The translations under genes were made by a program, and so were the position numbers. The notes below the pieces were generated by a model, which was not told where the DNA came from, did no database searches, and saw only the letters and a program-made list of their open reading frames with translations. Positions 1 through 10,697 of a stretch of DNA of 64,000 nucleotides are shown piece by piece. This DNA comes from Tyto alba. Lineage: Eukaryota > Chordata > Aves > Strigiformes > Tytonidae. Position 1 is the stretch's first letter, and each line of letters begins with the position of its first letter. The stretch lies in NCBI RefSeq assembly GCF_018691265.1, contig NW_024881324.1:4963730-5027729 (forward strand). Reading direction: 5' to 3'.

Positions 1-511
1 TTAGGCAATTTGAATGGTCAAAAGCTTCTCTTCTGTAGACTAAACCTCAGCTAAGGGATGGTAGAGAAATTAGGAATAAACTTGAGTAGCTAACAATGCA
101 AAAGCATATGCTCAAAAAGGTAACAGAAGCAAAATCCTATTCTGCACTGACCTTCTTTGTATCTTTTGGTAGTACAAGTTATAGAGAGTCCAGTAATCTA
201 ATAAGATCAGAACAGAAAACCAAAGGGATTTGAGTGTATCTCCTTCCTTCCTAAATAAGGAAATAAAGCCCAAATAATCTGATTTAAAAAAAAAAAAAAA
301 AAAAAATCATAGGAACCACAAAGCCTGAACATTTTCCCTATCGGAAACTTGCTGCCATTTAATTAATTTCTCCTAAAACCAGAACTGCCTGTCCCAATGA
401 GCTGGAAATAAGAACTGGGCTTATTAAAGCCTGCTTTATTAAGATGAGCATTAAATATGCACTTTTCCTGTTGAACGAAATGTATAAGTTATTTAAACCT
501 TACAAGCACAC

Positions 512-623
512 CTTTTTCTCTTCCAACTCTGCTTTCAAGGAACCCAACTCTTCCTGGCACTTTTCCAGAGGCAGGATTTTCTGTATCATCTGCTCCACTT
601 GGCAACGAAGAGCAGAGATCTCT
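512..623 (-). CDS. ICE1: ICE1 coding exon 5
   Basis: 112 nt between ATTTCAG and AAAAAG|GTGTGC. One base completes Arg, then 37 codons including QVEQMIQKILPLEKC and ELGSLKAELEEKK, nearly the same as mammalian ICE1. The acidic/basic heptad pattern fits a coiled coil. It ends in phase 0; the following exon is outside the window. Confidence 0.92.
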
Positions 624-3600
624 CTGAAATGGTAAGTGCAATTAAAAAAAAAAAGTTGCCAAAAAACATAGGTGCTTTCAAACTCAATGTTCTAATTTTT
701 CCGGCAAGTGTCTGACTATTTTGCTTTCCCCTATAGAAAAATGCTGTGAGAGATATCGAAAGGCTTTTAAGAGTCTAAGTACTCTCATTTTTTCATCCAA
801 CATTTTACAGTCAAAGAAATGTCAAGATCCGATTTAAAAACACTAAACTGAGCCTAAAGCTAGATGCAAGCAGATGGCTTGTGCCACACAGGAATACTGC
901 TCAGCTGCCTACACTGAAGTGCCAGGAATAAGCGTCTCTACATATGCAACACTGTGAAATAAGAGCAGAGTCCAACTGTGGGATTTTTCAGCAGGCAGGA
1001 TGGAGCCTGGAAAGATTATACGCTGCCTCTTCCTCTACAATCAAGTACAGTAAGCCAGGGCACACGGACATAACTTTAAGACAAAATTCTTCATACAATT
1101 ACGGTCGCCCCAAAGACGCTTACATTTAACCACCACCAAAAGACGACCACCGTATCTCCACTTGGTCACTATAGACTCTTATGTAACACAGGGCCAGGAA
1201 AGAATTTCACACAGGTACTGTAGAAGGAGGGCAGACTTTTCTCCTCATCAAAGGTGCCTTTGCTAATTATGGCCCAGGAAGCATGGTAAAAAAGGACCAT
1301 ATTAAAAGCTCATGTAGACCCAACGCTGCTACTGTTACGCCAGACTCCTAAAACTGTCCAAGACACAAAGAACATAATATCTTTAGTAAACAGCTTAAAT
1401 CAAACTTACCGTTCAGCAAATTGAAGCTGTAATCTCTTGTTAAGGTAGAAATTAAGAGAAGTTTATCAAACATCCTTAAGTATATCTCAATTCAATCACC
1501 ACTTGCAAAGAAACATCCAATGAAGACTGCCACCCAAAAAACACAGCACTTGCAGAACTTAATTGAAACATTTCAATAAGTTTTACGTGAATAAGCAGAG
1601 CTTCTTCTGTTACATGAAAAAAGCTTGAGTCATTCTCAGCAGTGCAGATTTCAAATAGTCCATATTAAGCCATATATTAGACACAGCCAGATCTAAAGTG
1701 GATTGTTTTGATACCCAGGCTGTTTTTTACTACAGGCATCATCTTCTTAACTTAAAGCTTAAATAAAAAGCCTCAAGACCTCTTATAAGAAAAGTTGATA
1801 TATTAATTCTGTAAGAACACTAATAGAAAAGTGAAGGATATCAGTGCATTTCTGTTGATACTCTGTGAGCAAACGACTGCAAGAAAAAAAAAATAAAATT
1901 ATTAATTTTCTCATCTGATTTTGACAATCATGTCATGTCTTCTTAGGATACCTTTCCTTTTGTTGTATTGATAAATAGGGAAAGTGAAAGACTGGTTTGC
2001 ATTGTCTGGTAGGAGTCAGTGTAACTCTTGTTTCATTAAGCCATTCAAACCTCAAATCAGGCCGTTTTAAAATAAAAAAACCCCACCAATTAGCAATTAC
2101 ATGAATTTGTAGCCATTAACTATTTGCAGCTTTAAAAAAAAAAAAAGGCAAACCTTTACTTGGGTAAAGAATGTAACATAAATATAAATAAAAAAATTTA
2201 CATATTAACACAAAAGTCATATTCTAGTTCCCAAACTTAAAAGGATGTTCTCCTAGGAGAGAACACATTAATGTTAGAAAAATAGTTCAAAAGACCCTAA
2301 AAGGCTTCATTCTTCACACTATCTTCCCAGCAGCTGTAAGAGGGTACCACTTACTCTGACCCAAGGTGTACAGTGGGCCATTGAACAGCACAAAGGAAAG
2401 CTATTCTCTCCTTTCCTCAAATGTTACAGTTTGTAAGAATGGGGAGAAGAAAGGACAAGAAAAAGAAATACCATGGCAGTTACTCCAATACAGAGAGGGC
2501 TGCATCACCTTCTCTTGCAACAGTTACGAGTAATCAAGTAAGGCAAAAAAGAAAGGGTCTGAGCTGCGAGTAGTTAAAGGAGAGGTAATTCCCAGAAGAA
2601 ATATATGCACTGGCAGAGAGAAGAGGGACACAAAGTCTGGAAGTAGGAAAATTAATCTAGGGACACAGAGTAAAGGAGCTTTGACAAAAAGGGTCCCAGT
2701 TAAGACAGAGAGAGCGCTCTTAAATACTTTTTGGAAACCGGACTGCAGGAGTGGAATTTAGATTTGCTAAAGCCAGATTGACTTGTAGCTGGAAAAGTGT
2801 ACATGAGAAATAAACCATTACAATTAGGAGACATAGCCAGGTTATTGGGCCATAGCATAATATATCCTGATACATTATTCCATCCAATGATATGCTGATG
2901 GTTATTGAGAAGAAGCGGAAGCAATTACAGAAGAGAAAGCAAACTATGAGAAGCATTTTAGAACCTTACTGTTCTGACCAATGTCCAGCCTCGCTTTTCA
3001 TATTCTCATATTTAATCCCAACAGCATTTTACACCTTAATGCTTGGACTAAATTCTGTTGAAAAGGTTCGTAGACACCTGTGCTCAACTTTTAGTTCTCA
3101 TGCTATATTCTTCACAACAGATAAAATTAAATAAAACTTTTCAAAAAGCTGCTTCTGCTAATATTTGTAATAATATATAAACTTATATAGCAAAAGAAAA
3201 TAGCCCTGTTTTACTACCATTAAACACAGATGTTTTAGGGCATAAATTAAAGAAGTCTTACAGTCTAGGTTTAGGACCCGTTTGTGAAGAAGTTACTTTC
3301 ATTTTGAGGAGGATTTAGCTTTATACATTAACAAGTATCTACATTCCACAAAACGTATTTGCTGTATTGCTTTGAGAACTTGAACGATAAAAATTAAACA
3401 AACCCACCCCCCCCAAACCAAAAAACAAAACACTTGTGCAACTGTACTTACTCTCCATCAATCATTTTTTGCTTCAGTGCAAGTAATGCGGCTACATATT
3501 CATTTATATTCTGTAAGGAAGAATCTCGAGTTGGTAAAGAAGTTTCACCCCCAAAATCAGTACCATACACTGTAAATAACCCCTAAACTGATGGCTAATG

Positions 3601-4285
3601 TTCCACACAATACAACAACCTGCCTTCTTTTTTCCAGTTCTCTTAGTGAGCAAGTTACTAAATTCACCAAAAATATATCCCTACAAATACATGTAGAGAA
3701 TGCAGGCTGCACAAGAAAGTATCCACGCTCAGGTGAGGCTTTACAACAAAAGGCCTTCAAACTTTGTCTTTGCAGTAGACTGTATACCAAAATCCTCATA
3801 ACTTTTCCTCTCAAAATCAAATTAAGCTTTGGCAGAATGTTAACGGAATGTGAACTCGTCTGAGTTTACAGCTCTCCCACCTTCTCCATCCATGTTCACC
3901 GCGAGTGCGCCCGAAGACCTCTGACCTCTCAGCAGGGCCTTCCCCTCACTTAAACGGGAAACAACCGCCGCCCCGAGCCCCATCCTGCAGCGCTACACGC
4001 CCGCTGAAGAGCGCCGAGGAAGGGAGGTGAACGATGACACCGCTCCCGCCGCCCCGCAGCAAACCCGAAAGGGCACGCCCGGGATTCCGCGAGCAGCTCC
4101 CGCCAGGCACGCCACAGCTGCGGCGGCTCTCCCCGGCGCTCCCCACCCGCCAGCCGCACGGCCGCGTCCTGGAAGCGAACACCCCTCCCCGGGCGCCGCG
4201 GCGCCGCCGGTACCTGCTGGAGGAGCCCGCAGTTGGCGCAGGCGGCGGTCCCGGCCGGCGGCGGCGGCGTCTCTCCGGGCATCAT
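512..4285 (-). CDS. ICE1: ICE1, little elongation complex subunit 1 (5' part, five exons, partial)
   Basis: ICE1 is the scaffold of the little elongation complex (with ICE2 and ELL), which supports RNA polymerase II transcription of small nuclear RNA genes in the nucleus. Five exons join in one frame: 4214-4285, 3452-3510, 1842-1876, 1410-1428 and 512-623, giving 297 nt or 99 residues. The protein begins MMPGET, has a Cys-x2-Cys pair before LLQQ, and continues with NINEYVAALLALKQK, LLTEYQQKC, ELQFAER and KCQEELGSLKAELEEKK, closely matching the N-terminal coiled-coil region of vertebrate ICE1 as I remember it. The start is the first of two tandem ATGs inside a CpG island. Introns 1, 2 and 4 are GT-AG; intron 3 is AT-AC. 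The family protein is over 2000 residues long, so most of the gene lies beyond the left edge. I see no exon in 1-511. Identification is confident; the untranslated 5' end was not resolved. Confidence 0.9.
1410..1428 (-). CDS. ICE1: ICE1 coding exon 4 (19-nt microexon)
   Basis: 19 nt: two bases completing a Glu codon, then LQFAE, then two bases completing Arg. It follows an intron ending in AC and ends at G|GTAAGT. It supplies the conserved ELQFA of ICE1. Without it the frame between exons 3 and 5 breaks (35 + 112 nt do not join in frame). Confidence 0.83.
1429..1841 (-). other. ICE1: U12-type AT-AC intron of ICE1 (intron 3)
   Basis: 413-nt intron read on the minus strand. The 5' end is ATATCCTT (1841-1834), the full AT-AC minor-spliceosome donor. 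The 3' end is AC (1430-1429). The sequence CCTTAAC at 1445-1439 matches the U12 branch-site core, with the likely branch adenosine at 1440, 11 nt upstream of the last intron base. No polypyrimidine tract-AG acceptor or GT donor gives an in-frame product here, while this choice restores the exact ICE1 protein match. Confidence 0.87.
1842..1876 (-). CDS. ICE1: ICE1 coding exon 3 (35 nt)
   Basis: Begins after the acceptor TTCTTGCAG and encodes (D)RLLTEYQQKCT plus one base. This matches human NLLTEYQKKCD. Its 3' boundary has no GT; instead the sequence ATATCCTT follows directly, which is the U12 AT-AC 5' splice site consensus. Choosing this donor keeps the frame with the next exon. Confidence 0.85.
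3452..3510 (-). CDS. ICE1: ICE1 coding exon 2
   Basis: 59 nt, starting in phase 0 after TTACAG and ending GGAGA|GTAAGT in phase 2. It encodes NINEYVAALLALKQKMIDG plus two bases of an Asp codon, matching the human segment NLNEYVEALITLKQK. Confidence 0.9.
4214..4285 (-). CDS. ICE1: ICE1 coding exon 1
   Basis: 24 codons, MMPGETPPPPAG through CGLLQQ, ending in phase 0 at the donor CAG|GTACCG. The MMPGET start and the Cys-x2-Cys pair (residues 16 and 19) agree with ICE1 N-termini. The open frame continues past the donor as GC-rich intron translation, which should not be annotated as protein. Confidence 0.88.
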
Positions 4286-4670
4286 CGTGACGGCCGCGCC
4301 CCGTCGCCGGCCCCGCCGACAGTCCCGACGGCGGCGCGGCGAGGGCCCCAGCGCTCGCCTCGCGCCTCCCGCGGGGGTGACCCCACCGCTGCCTGACTAG
4401 TGGCAGAGGGAAAGACGGCGGAGAGGCCAGGCGTTGAAAACACCCGGCGAACAGCGCCTCGGGCCAGTTAAAGGAATGACTTCTCCGGCACCTCCCACGC
4501 CCTTCAAAGAGAAATTATTATTATTATTACTATTTTATAAACGGGCACTTCTGAGGAGCGCCGCTGCGGTCCTGGCGCGGGCTAGGGTAGCTTGCCTCGG
4601 CTGGCGACAGGAGGCGGGCGGGGCGGGCGGGGGGCGTGGCCTGCGCCCTCGGCTGCCGGCGCTGCGGGCC

Positions 4671-4705
4671 GAGCCGAGCCGAGCCGAGCCGAGCCGAGCC
4701 GAGCC
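4671..4705. repeat. (GAGCC)7 pentanucleotide repeat in the ICE1 promoter region
   Basis: Seven perfect copies of GAGCC, about 390 bp upstream of the ICE1 start codon (GGCTC on the ICE1 sense strand). It probably lies in the promoter or distal 5' untranslated region and is likely length-variable. Confidence 0.95.
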
Positions 4706-4720
4706 TGCTGCTGAGATCGA

Positions 4721-6314
4721 GCTTTTCGTTTCATCCAAGCACTCGTAAAGAGATTTTTTTTATAGGGCAAAATTTAGCATCACGTATCATCGTGGCTGCC
4801 AGCATCTGCCACTTAAACAACATCTTTATAAAGAGAGGAAGTCGCTGCCTTGCAGGCCATGCTTTCAATCGCTCGGAGAAACAGGGGTGAAGGCGATAAC
4901 TGCTGACTGCGATGTTCCACGCCGCGTTACTGCTGAGGCACGGTCCCATCGTGTTATTTCCACACCACTCATTCAGTATCTAGCACGCAGGAGCGGTGTC
5001 TGCACGCAGGGTGAATTAGTTGGTGGGTTTTCTTCTGTTCAGCTCATGCTGTTGTATTTACTGAATGCTCTTTGCAACACCGCTGCTTACACAACTTTTA
5101 GTCTACCCGAAACTCTCTGGCTCACAGTTTACCCAGGTATTTCATATTCCTTTTTCAGTCTTCACTTCCTAGTGGTTTGTACATATTCCTCAGCGGAGTC
5201 GCTATTCACCTCCAGATCTGCAGAGCCACGTTAAATCTTCATTCTCACTAACACCAGTGTCTACAGCAGCACGTTTAATTGGACCTTGATTAATACATTG
5301 AAACTTGTAGCTCCAGAATAAGTGCTCTCATCAGAGTATTTCAGGCTTTCTCAATCTCTCTACTTGGAGAGCTTTACAACAATATAATAAAATACTCATT
5401 GGAGCAGGAGTAGTTTTTAAGTGCCGTTGGCACTGGAATTAATTACTCCCTGTGAGGTGAGTAGATTCCCTAGGGAATGGAGTGGAGCGCCGCTCATTTT
5501 AGGTGTGAGAGGTTGGGGCCATGGTTAGGTCAGGTAACAAAGCGCTTTATTAGGTGAGATAGTTAAGGACAGGGTTTTGCCAAGAGAAACAGCGCTCTGT
5601 CAGAAAGAAGTGAATAGATAAGATGTTTTCAGACAAGTTCAGTGTTTTTTGCAGCTATTCATCCTTAAGTGAAAATGTTATCCTTAAAATTCTGTTTTAA
5701 CATTAAAGATGCCCAAATTTTCTAGTCATTTATACTTCTTCTATAAAAACTCATAAGTTTTAGACTTATGAATATATGAAGAACTAGGCAAGTAAACTTA
5801 TGAAAATTCAATATTGCCATTTTATTTTTTATGTTAAGTTCCCATTGTTTGACAGGAATAAAATATTTTAAAACTGTTTTAACACACTCTACAAAATCCA
5901 GTTATTTTATAGCATTTCCTTCAAAAAGTTAAGAGATTTTAAAATTTAAAACAAAGAATATGAGATAGTAATGTCAACAATATGCTCTTTCTTTAATTGC
6001 ACTTGATTAGGCCAAGAAGAAGAGAGATGGTAGGGCTGGAGTTCCAAAGCTCTACTTCATTATACCTCAAGTGATGAGCACATCAGAGTTCAGAGGGGAT
6101 GCATGGGGATGGGAGGGCACTAGGAAGGGCAGACAGGATCTAAAAGAGGAAGGTTATAAATCTGGAATTTAAAAAGTCCAGTGAGTTCAACGGGAGACTT
6201 ATACAGGGCTAAGATGTATGCGGCGTGAGGTCTGACTCACAGAGACTTTGGTCTCTTTTGCTGATGATAAAACAAAATCGGCCACTGTTGATAGCTGTGA
6301 ATCTCCTCATTGCT
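4721..6314. other. Intergenic stretch, nothing recognised
   Basis: AT-rich between about 5,250 and 6,000. The 115-codon open frame at 4887-5234 shows no family resemblance and lies next to a CpG island; I do not call it a gene. Confidence 0.5.
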
Positions 6315-6464
6315 GAATGGGGCCAATACTGTGCTCAGTTTTGGGCCCCTCGCTATGAGAAAGACACTGAGGTGCTGGAGCGTGTCCAGAGAAGGGCAAC
6401 GAAGCTGGTGAAGGGTCCAGAGCACAAGTCATATGGGGACCAGCTGAGGGAACCGGGGTGGTTT
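6315..6464 (+). mobile_element. CR1 LINE fragment, 5' half of a split copy
   Basis: Typical avian CR1 3' ORF2 text (tgctcagttttgggcccct, ggagcgtgtccagagaa, gggcaacgaagctggt). It breaks off at 6464 and resumes at 7091 after an inserted LTR. Truncated and non-coding. Confidence 0.85.
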
Positions 6465-7090
6465 TGTTACCAGAAAGTGGTAATTAATTCACTCTCTAAG
6501 ACTCAATTTTGGAGTTTTAGAAAGCAGGCATTCTTTATTACAGCACCGGACACACAGGGGAGAGCTCTTCCTCATGTGTGTGTGTGAGAATGAAATCAAC
6601 AGGCATTCATACTACCTTCATCATACATATTCCTTGCATTTTTATCATATTCATAACTTTTCTGGGAACTCATTTAGCATATGTCAGTGTCTCTTGCGCA
6701 TGGCTGTTGGGGGCTGCAGGTGGTCATCGGGGGGGCTTCAGATGAAGGCTCAGAGTCTTCTTCACCGTGTCCACCAGTTGACCCTGACTTCTGTGCAAAC
6801 TCAGCCCTGTGGTCACGTACACCTTGTCCTTCCAGGCCAGCCTGCTCTGGTTTTGGTGCTAATTTGCAGCTTCTTTATCTTGTTTCTTTGCCCCTGCCAC
6901 TACCACGGCCAAACCGCCTCCAGTAAGATTATTTATGAGTGCCTTATCCTACAGTTATTCCAACTATTCCTCAAAAGATCAGTATTTGTTCTGCAGCACA
7001 ATTGTTAAATGGTTAAAACATCTTAAATTTATCTTAATAATTCTATTGCACAAATAGCTATTTTCTAATAATCTTAGTTCGCAGGTATCA
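6465..7090 (-). mobile_element. Solo LTR of an endogenous retrovirus, nested in CR1
   Basis: About 626 bp, TG...CA on either strand (tgttacc...ggtatca), inserted into CR1. The bases gttt precede it (6461-6464) and follow it (7091-7094), a likely 4-bp target duplication. On the minus strand there is an AATAAAGAATGCC polyadenylation-type motif (around 6532-6544), so it points left. No internal viral genes remain. Confidence 0.72.
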
Positions 7091-7461
7091 GTTTAGCCTG
7101 GAAAAAAGGAGGTCGAGGAGAGACCTTATCACTCTCTACAACTACCTGAAAGGAGGTTGTAATGAGGTGGGCGTCAGTCTCTTTTCCCAAGTAACAAGTG
7201 ATAGGACAAAAGGAAATATCCTCAAATTGCTTCAGGGAAGGTTTAGGTGGGATATTAGGAAAAATTTATTCTCTGAAAGGGTTGTCAAACATTGGAACAG
7301 GCTGCCCAGGGAAGTGGTCACCATCCCTGGAGGTGTTTAAAAGACGGGTAGATGTGGCACTTAAGGAGGTTGTTTAGTGGTCGATTTGGCAGTGTTAGGT
7401 TTATGGTTGGATTCGATGATCTTAAAGGTATTTTCCAACCTAAATGATTCTATGATTCTAT
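7091..7461 (+). mobile_element. CR1 LINE fragment, 3' half of a split copy
   Basis: Resumes CR1 ORF2/3' text (gcctggaaaaaaggaggt, caggctgcccagggaagtgg, ttggattcgatgatctt) and ends with attctatgattcta, the diagnostic CR1 3' end. It joins co-linearly with 6315-6464. Confidence 0.9.
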
Positions 7462-8217
7462 TCTAATTAGGCCAGCAGTCTCCAAACTGTTCCTGTCTTG
7501 GGCTCTGTGCAAGGAAGTAGAAACTATTTCAATATAGCGCGTCTCCCATACCTTATTCCTGGTTTTAGGGTTTCAGCAAAGCAAAGTTAATTAAAGTCTC
7601 CTGCTTATTTCAGTGGATATTGGTCCCTACGTGTTTCTCTTCTGCTTTGTAGTTTTCTGGAGGAGTAGCTCAAAAAGTGGAACATTTCAAAAAACTAGAA
7701 AATTTTCAACCAACAAACTGTGGGGTATTACAGACTAAGTCAGTTCAAATTCTCTTGGCAAACAGAAAATTTTCCCACAACAGGGCTTCAGTTACATATT
7801 ATTCCTGGGTTGAATGCCTTCATTAATAGACAAGGAAGTCCTGATTCTTTTATAAATATTTTTTAGTAAATGGAAAATAAAATATTCAAACTGTGTTACG
7901 TAAGCCACAAAATTATTTATTTGGTGTTTTGAAAGATACCTGATTTCATAGTTAGAATCTTGGTTTTGTTTCAGTATTCACATCCAGTGCTCTGATGCCA
8001 ATGACTATGTATTGACTATGCTACAAATCTTTTCAACAATAGCAAGAAAATGAACATTAAAATTGGATTGCTTTAGTCAGTGTTTTGAATTGCAGTTGTT
8101 TTGTACTTAGAACTTGGTTGTACTTAGAACTTGGGTTTTATTTCAGTCTTGTCATAGCTGAGTTATAATAATGCTTATGAATAACATGAATTGTCATTCA
8201 ACAGATATCTATCATAG
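7462..8217. other. Intergenic stretch, nothing recognised
   Basis: AT-rich unique-looking sequence with no coding or repeat signal that I can support. Confidence 0.5.
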
Positions 8218-9319
8218 TGTCTTGGGTTTGCACGGCAAGGTGTTGGTGTGTGGGGGGGTGGTGCTGGAGGGGTGGCTTCTGTGAGAAGAGACAGGGAGTT
8301 GCCCCCCATGTCCAACAGAGCCGATTCTAGCCAGCTCCAAGATGGACCCGCTGCTGGCCAAAGCTAAGCCCAGGGTGGTGCCCCTGTGATAACATATTTA
8401 AAGAGGGGAAAAAGTGCTACACAGCAGTTGTGAGAGAAAAGAGTGAGAATATATGAGAGAATCAACTCTGCGGACACCAAGGTCCGTGAAGAAGGAGGGG
8501 GAGGAGGTACTTCAGGCACCAGAGCAGAGATTCCCCTGCAGCCCCTAGTGAAGACCATGATAACACAGGTTGTCCCCCTGCAGCCTGTGGAGGTCCACGG
8601 TGGAGCAGATCTCCACCTGCATCCCGTGAAGAACCCCACACTGCAGCAGGTAGATGTGCCCTGAAGGAAGCTGCAGCCCATGGAGCACCCATGCTGGAGC
8701 AGGCTCCTGGCAGGAACTGTGGCCCCGTGGAGAGAAGCTCATGCAGGAACATATTTTCTGGCAGGACCTGTGACCCTGTAGGGGACCCACACTGGAGCAG
8801 TCCATGCCTGAAGGACTGGTGACCCCATGGAAAGGACCCATGCTGGAGCAGTACTTGAAGAACTGCAGCCCACAGGAAGGACCCTATATCGGAGAAGGTC
8901 ATGAAGGTGGGACCCCATGCTGGAGCCAGGGAAGGGCATAAGGGCGGAAGGAATGGCAGAGACATTGTGTTATGAACTGACCACAAACCCCCTTCCCTGA
9001 CCCCCTGCCCTGCTCAGGGGGAGGAGGTGGAGAAGTTGGTAATGAAGTTGAGCCTGGGAGGAAGGGAGAGGTGGGGCGACGGTGTTTCTAAATTTGTTCT
9101 TATTTCTCATTATCCTACTCTATTTAAGTGGCAATAAATGAAATTCATTTCCCCAAGACGAGTCTGTTTTCCTCATGACTGTAATTGCTGAGTGATCTCC
9201 CTGTCCTCTTCTTGACCCACAAGCTTTTTGTCATATTTTACCTCCCATCCTGTTGAGGAGAAGGAGTGATAGAGTGGCTTGGTGGGCACCTGGCGACCAA
9301 CCGTAATCAACCAATCACA
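8218..9319 (+). mobile_element. Solo LTR-like element (avian ERV)
   Basis: Starts TGTCTTGGGTTTG, has a TATA-like aacatatttaaag near 8392, a polyadenylation-type caataaatgaaattc near 9132, and ends around ccaatcaca. Layout parallels the LTR at 9695-10697. No clear target duplication was found, so the ends are approximate. The antisense open frames within it are not genes. Confidence 0.65.
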
Positions 9320-9694
9320 GGGTGCCTCTGTTGGAGAGGATCCACTAAACCTTATTGCTTCTGTCTCTTAAATAATCCACTCCAGTAGCACCTGGATGCA
9401 AGAGTCAGTATAATCATCTTCTATAGGAGTAAGCAGGGCATATGATCGTCTCAGTTATTCAACTGTTTGCACAGTGCTTTGGAGCTGTATTAGCCAGCAT
9501 TCTTCCAAACATGCCTTGGATAACTATTGGATATCTATTGGGATAGGAGCGAGTTAGCAATGCAGACAAGCGTGTGCTCTTTTGGCAAGTACCCTTTAAA
9601 ACCATCCTCTTGGCATGCTCTGGGATCAAACACACATGCACCCTGTTATACAGCATACCTGGGACATGCCAAACATACCACTAATAAAACAGCA

Positions 9695-10697
9695 TGTCCT
9701 GAGTTGAGTGAGTGGTGTGTATTTTTGGTGGCAGGGGAGGGGGCTATAGGGGCGGCCCCCTGTGAGAAGCTTCTCGAAGCTCCCCCAGCTCCAAGTCAGC
9801 TCCACCTCTGCACCAAAACTGAGCCAATCAGCTGCACCTCTGCGATAACGTATTTAAGAAGGGACGTGGTGACGGGCAGTGGGACTTGTGAGGAGGAGTT
9901 GCTGCAGCTGCGTGAACACCAAGGTCAGTGGAGGAACGGAGGAAGAAAGGAGGGGGGAGGTGTGCCGGAGCAGAGACCCCCCTGTATCCTGTGGGGAGAC
10001 GGCAGGGCGGCCCCCCCTGCCACCCATGGAGATCTACAGTGGGGCAGACACTGATTTATGGCCTGAGTTTTTCACTTAGCTAATCAAGGTGTCCGTGCTG
10101 GAAGAAGGCTGGGGTCTCATGGGAAAAGGCAGCCCCGCTGCTGTAGTTCATCCCTGGGAGGATTGCAGCATGCGGGGGAGTCCCACGCCGGAGCAGCTCG
10201 GGAAGGGCTGAAGCTCATGGGAGGGATTCATGTCTGAGAAAGTTTGTGGAGGACTGTCTCCTGTGAGAGGGGGACCACAATGGAGCACGGGGAACAAGTT
10301 CCAGAAGCTCTGCCCACTGAAGATGGCAGAAGCAGCAGCACTGACTGCACCCCCCATTCCCTGCCCCTGCGCTGCTGGGGGAGGAGGTAGAGATATCGGG
10401 AGCAGAGCTGAGCCCGGGAAGAAGGAAGGGGTGGGGGGAAGGTGTTCTCAAGATGTGGCAATGCTGCTCACTGTCCTACTCTGTTATGTGTTGTTAGTGT
10501 CTGTAATAAATGTATGTTCTATTTTTTCTTCCCCTAACGAGTCTGCCTCTTGTCCATGACCATAATGGGTGATCTGCCCCTCCCGGTCCTATCTCGAACC
10601 CCAAGCCTGGCTCATCTGTCCCTCCTTATTGCTGGAAGAGAAGGGGGAATGAGTGTCTGCATGGGGTTTGTCTGCTGACCAGGCTCAAACCACAACA
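9695..10697 (+). mobile_element. Solo LTR of an avian ERV, family A copy 1
   Basis: 1,003 bp from TGTCCTGAGTTGAG to CCACAACA, flanked by agca on both sides (9691-9694 and 10698-10701). It has a TATA-like cgtatttaagaag near 9848 and aataaa near 10505. Long stretches are almost identical to the copy at 38731-39711. Open frames on either strand inside are by-products. Confidence 0.85.

Larger units (their letters stand above)
3900..4720. promoter_or_regulatory. CpG island over the ICE1 start
   Basis: Dense CpG and GC-rich sequence around and upstream of the ICE1 start codon (4285, reading left), standing out from AT-rich flanks. It should contain the ICE1 promoter and 5' untranslated region. 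I see no clear TATA box. No plus-strand gene can be supported here; the plus-strand open frames are GC-rich by-products. Confidence 0.7.

Noticed and set aside
1429..1450. ICE1 exon 4 beginning after AACAAG or AACAAGAG (GT-AG reading)
   Set aside because: The AG after AACAA gives the wrong phase. The AG after AACAAG can be forced in frame with exon 2 only by dropping the conserved LLTEYQQKC block. The AC end with the U12 branch site keeps all conserved residues.
3950..4396. Overlapping plus and minus open frames around the ICE1 start as extra genes
   Set aside because: Only the first 24 codons of the minus frame are ICE1 protein; the rest reads past a good donor or is GC-rich noise.
8364..10461. 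Antisense open frames within the 8.2- and 9.7-kb elements as genes
   Set aside because: They sit inside LTRs, and similar antisense frames recur in the copy at 39 kb, so they belong to repeat sequence.
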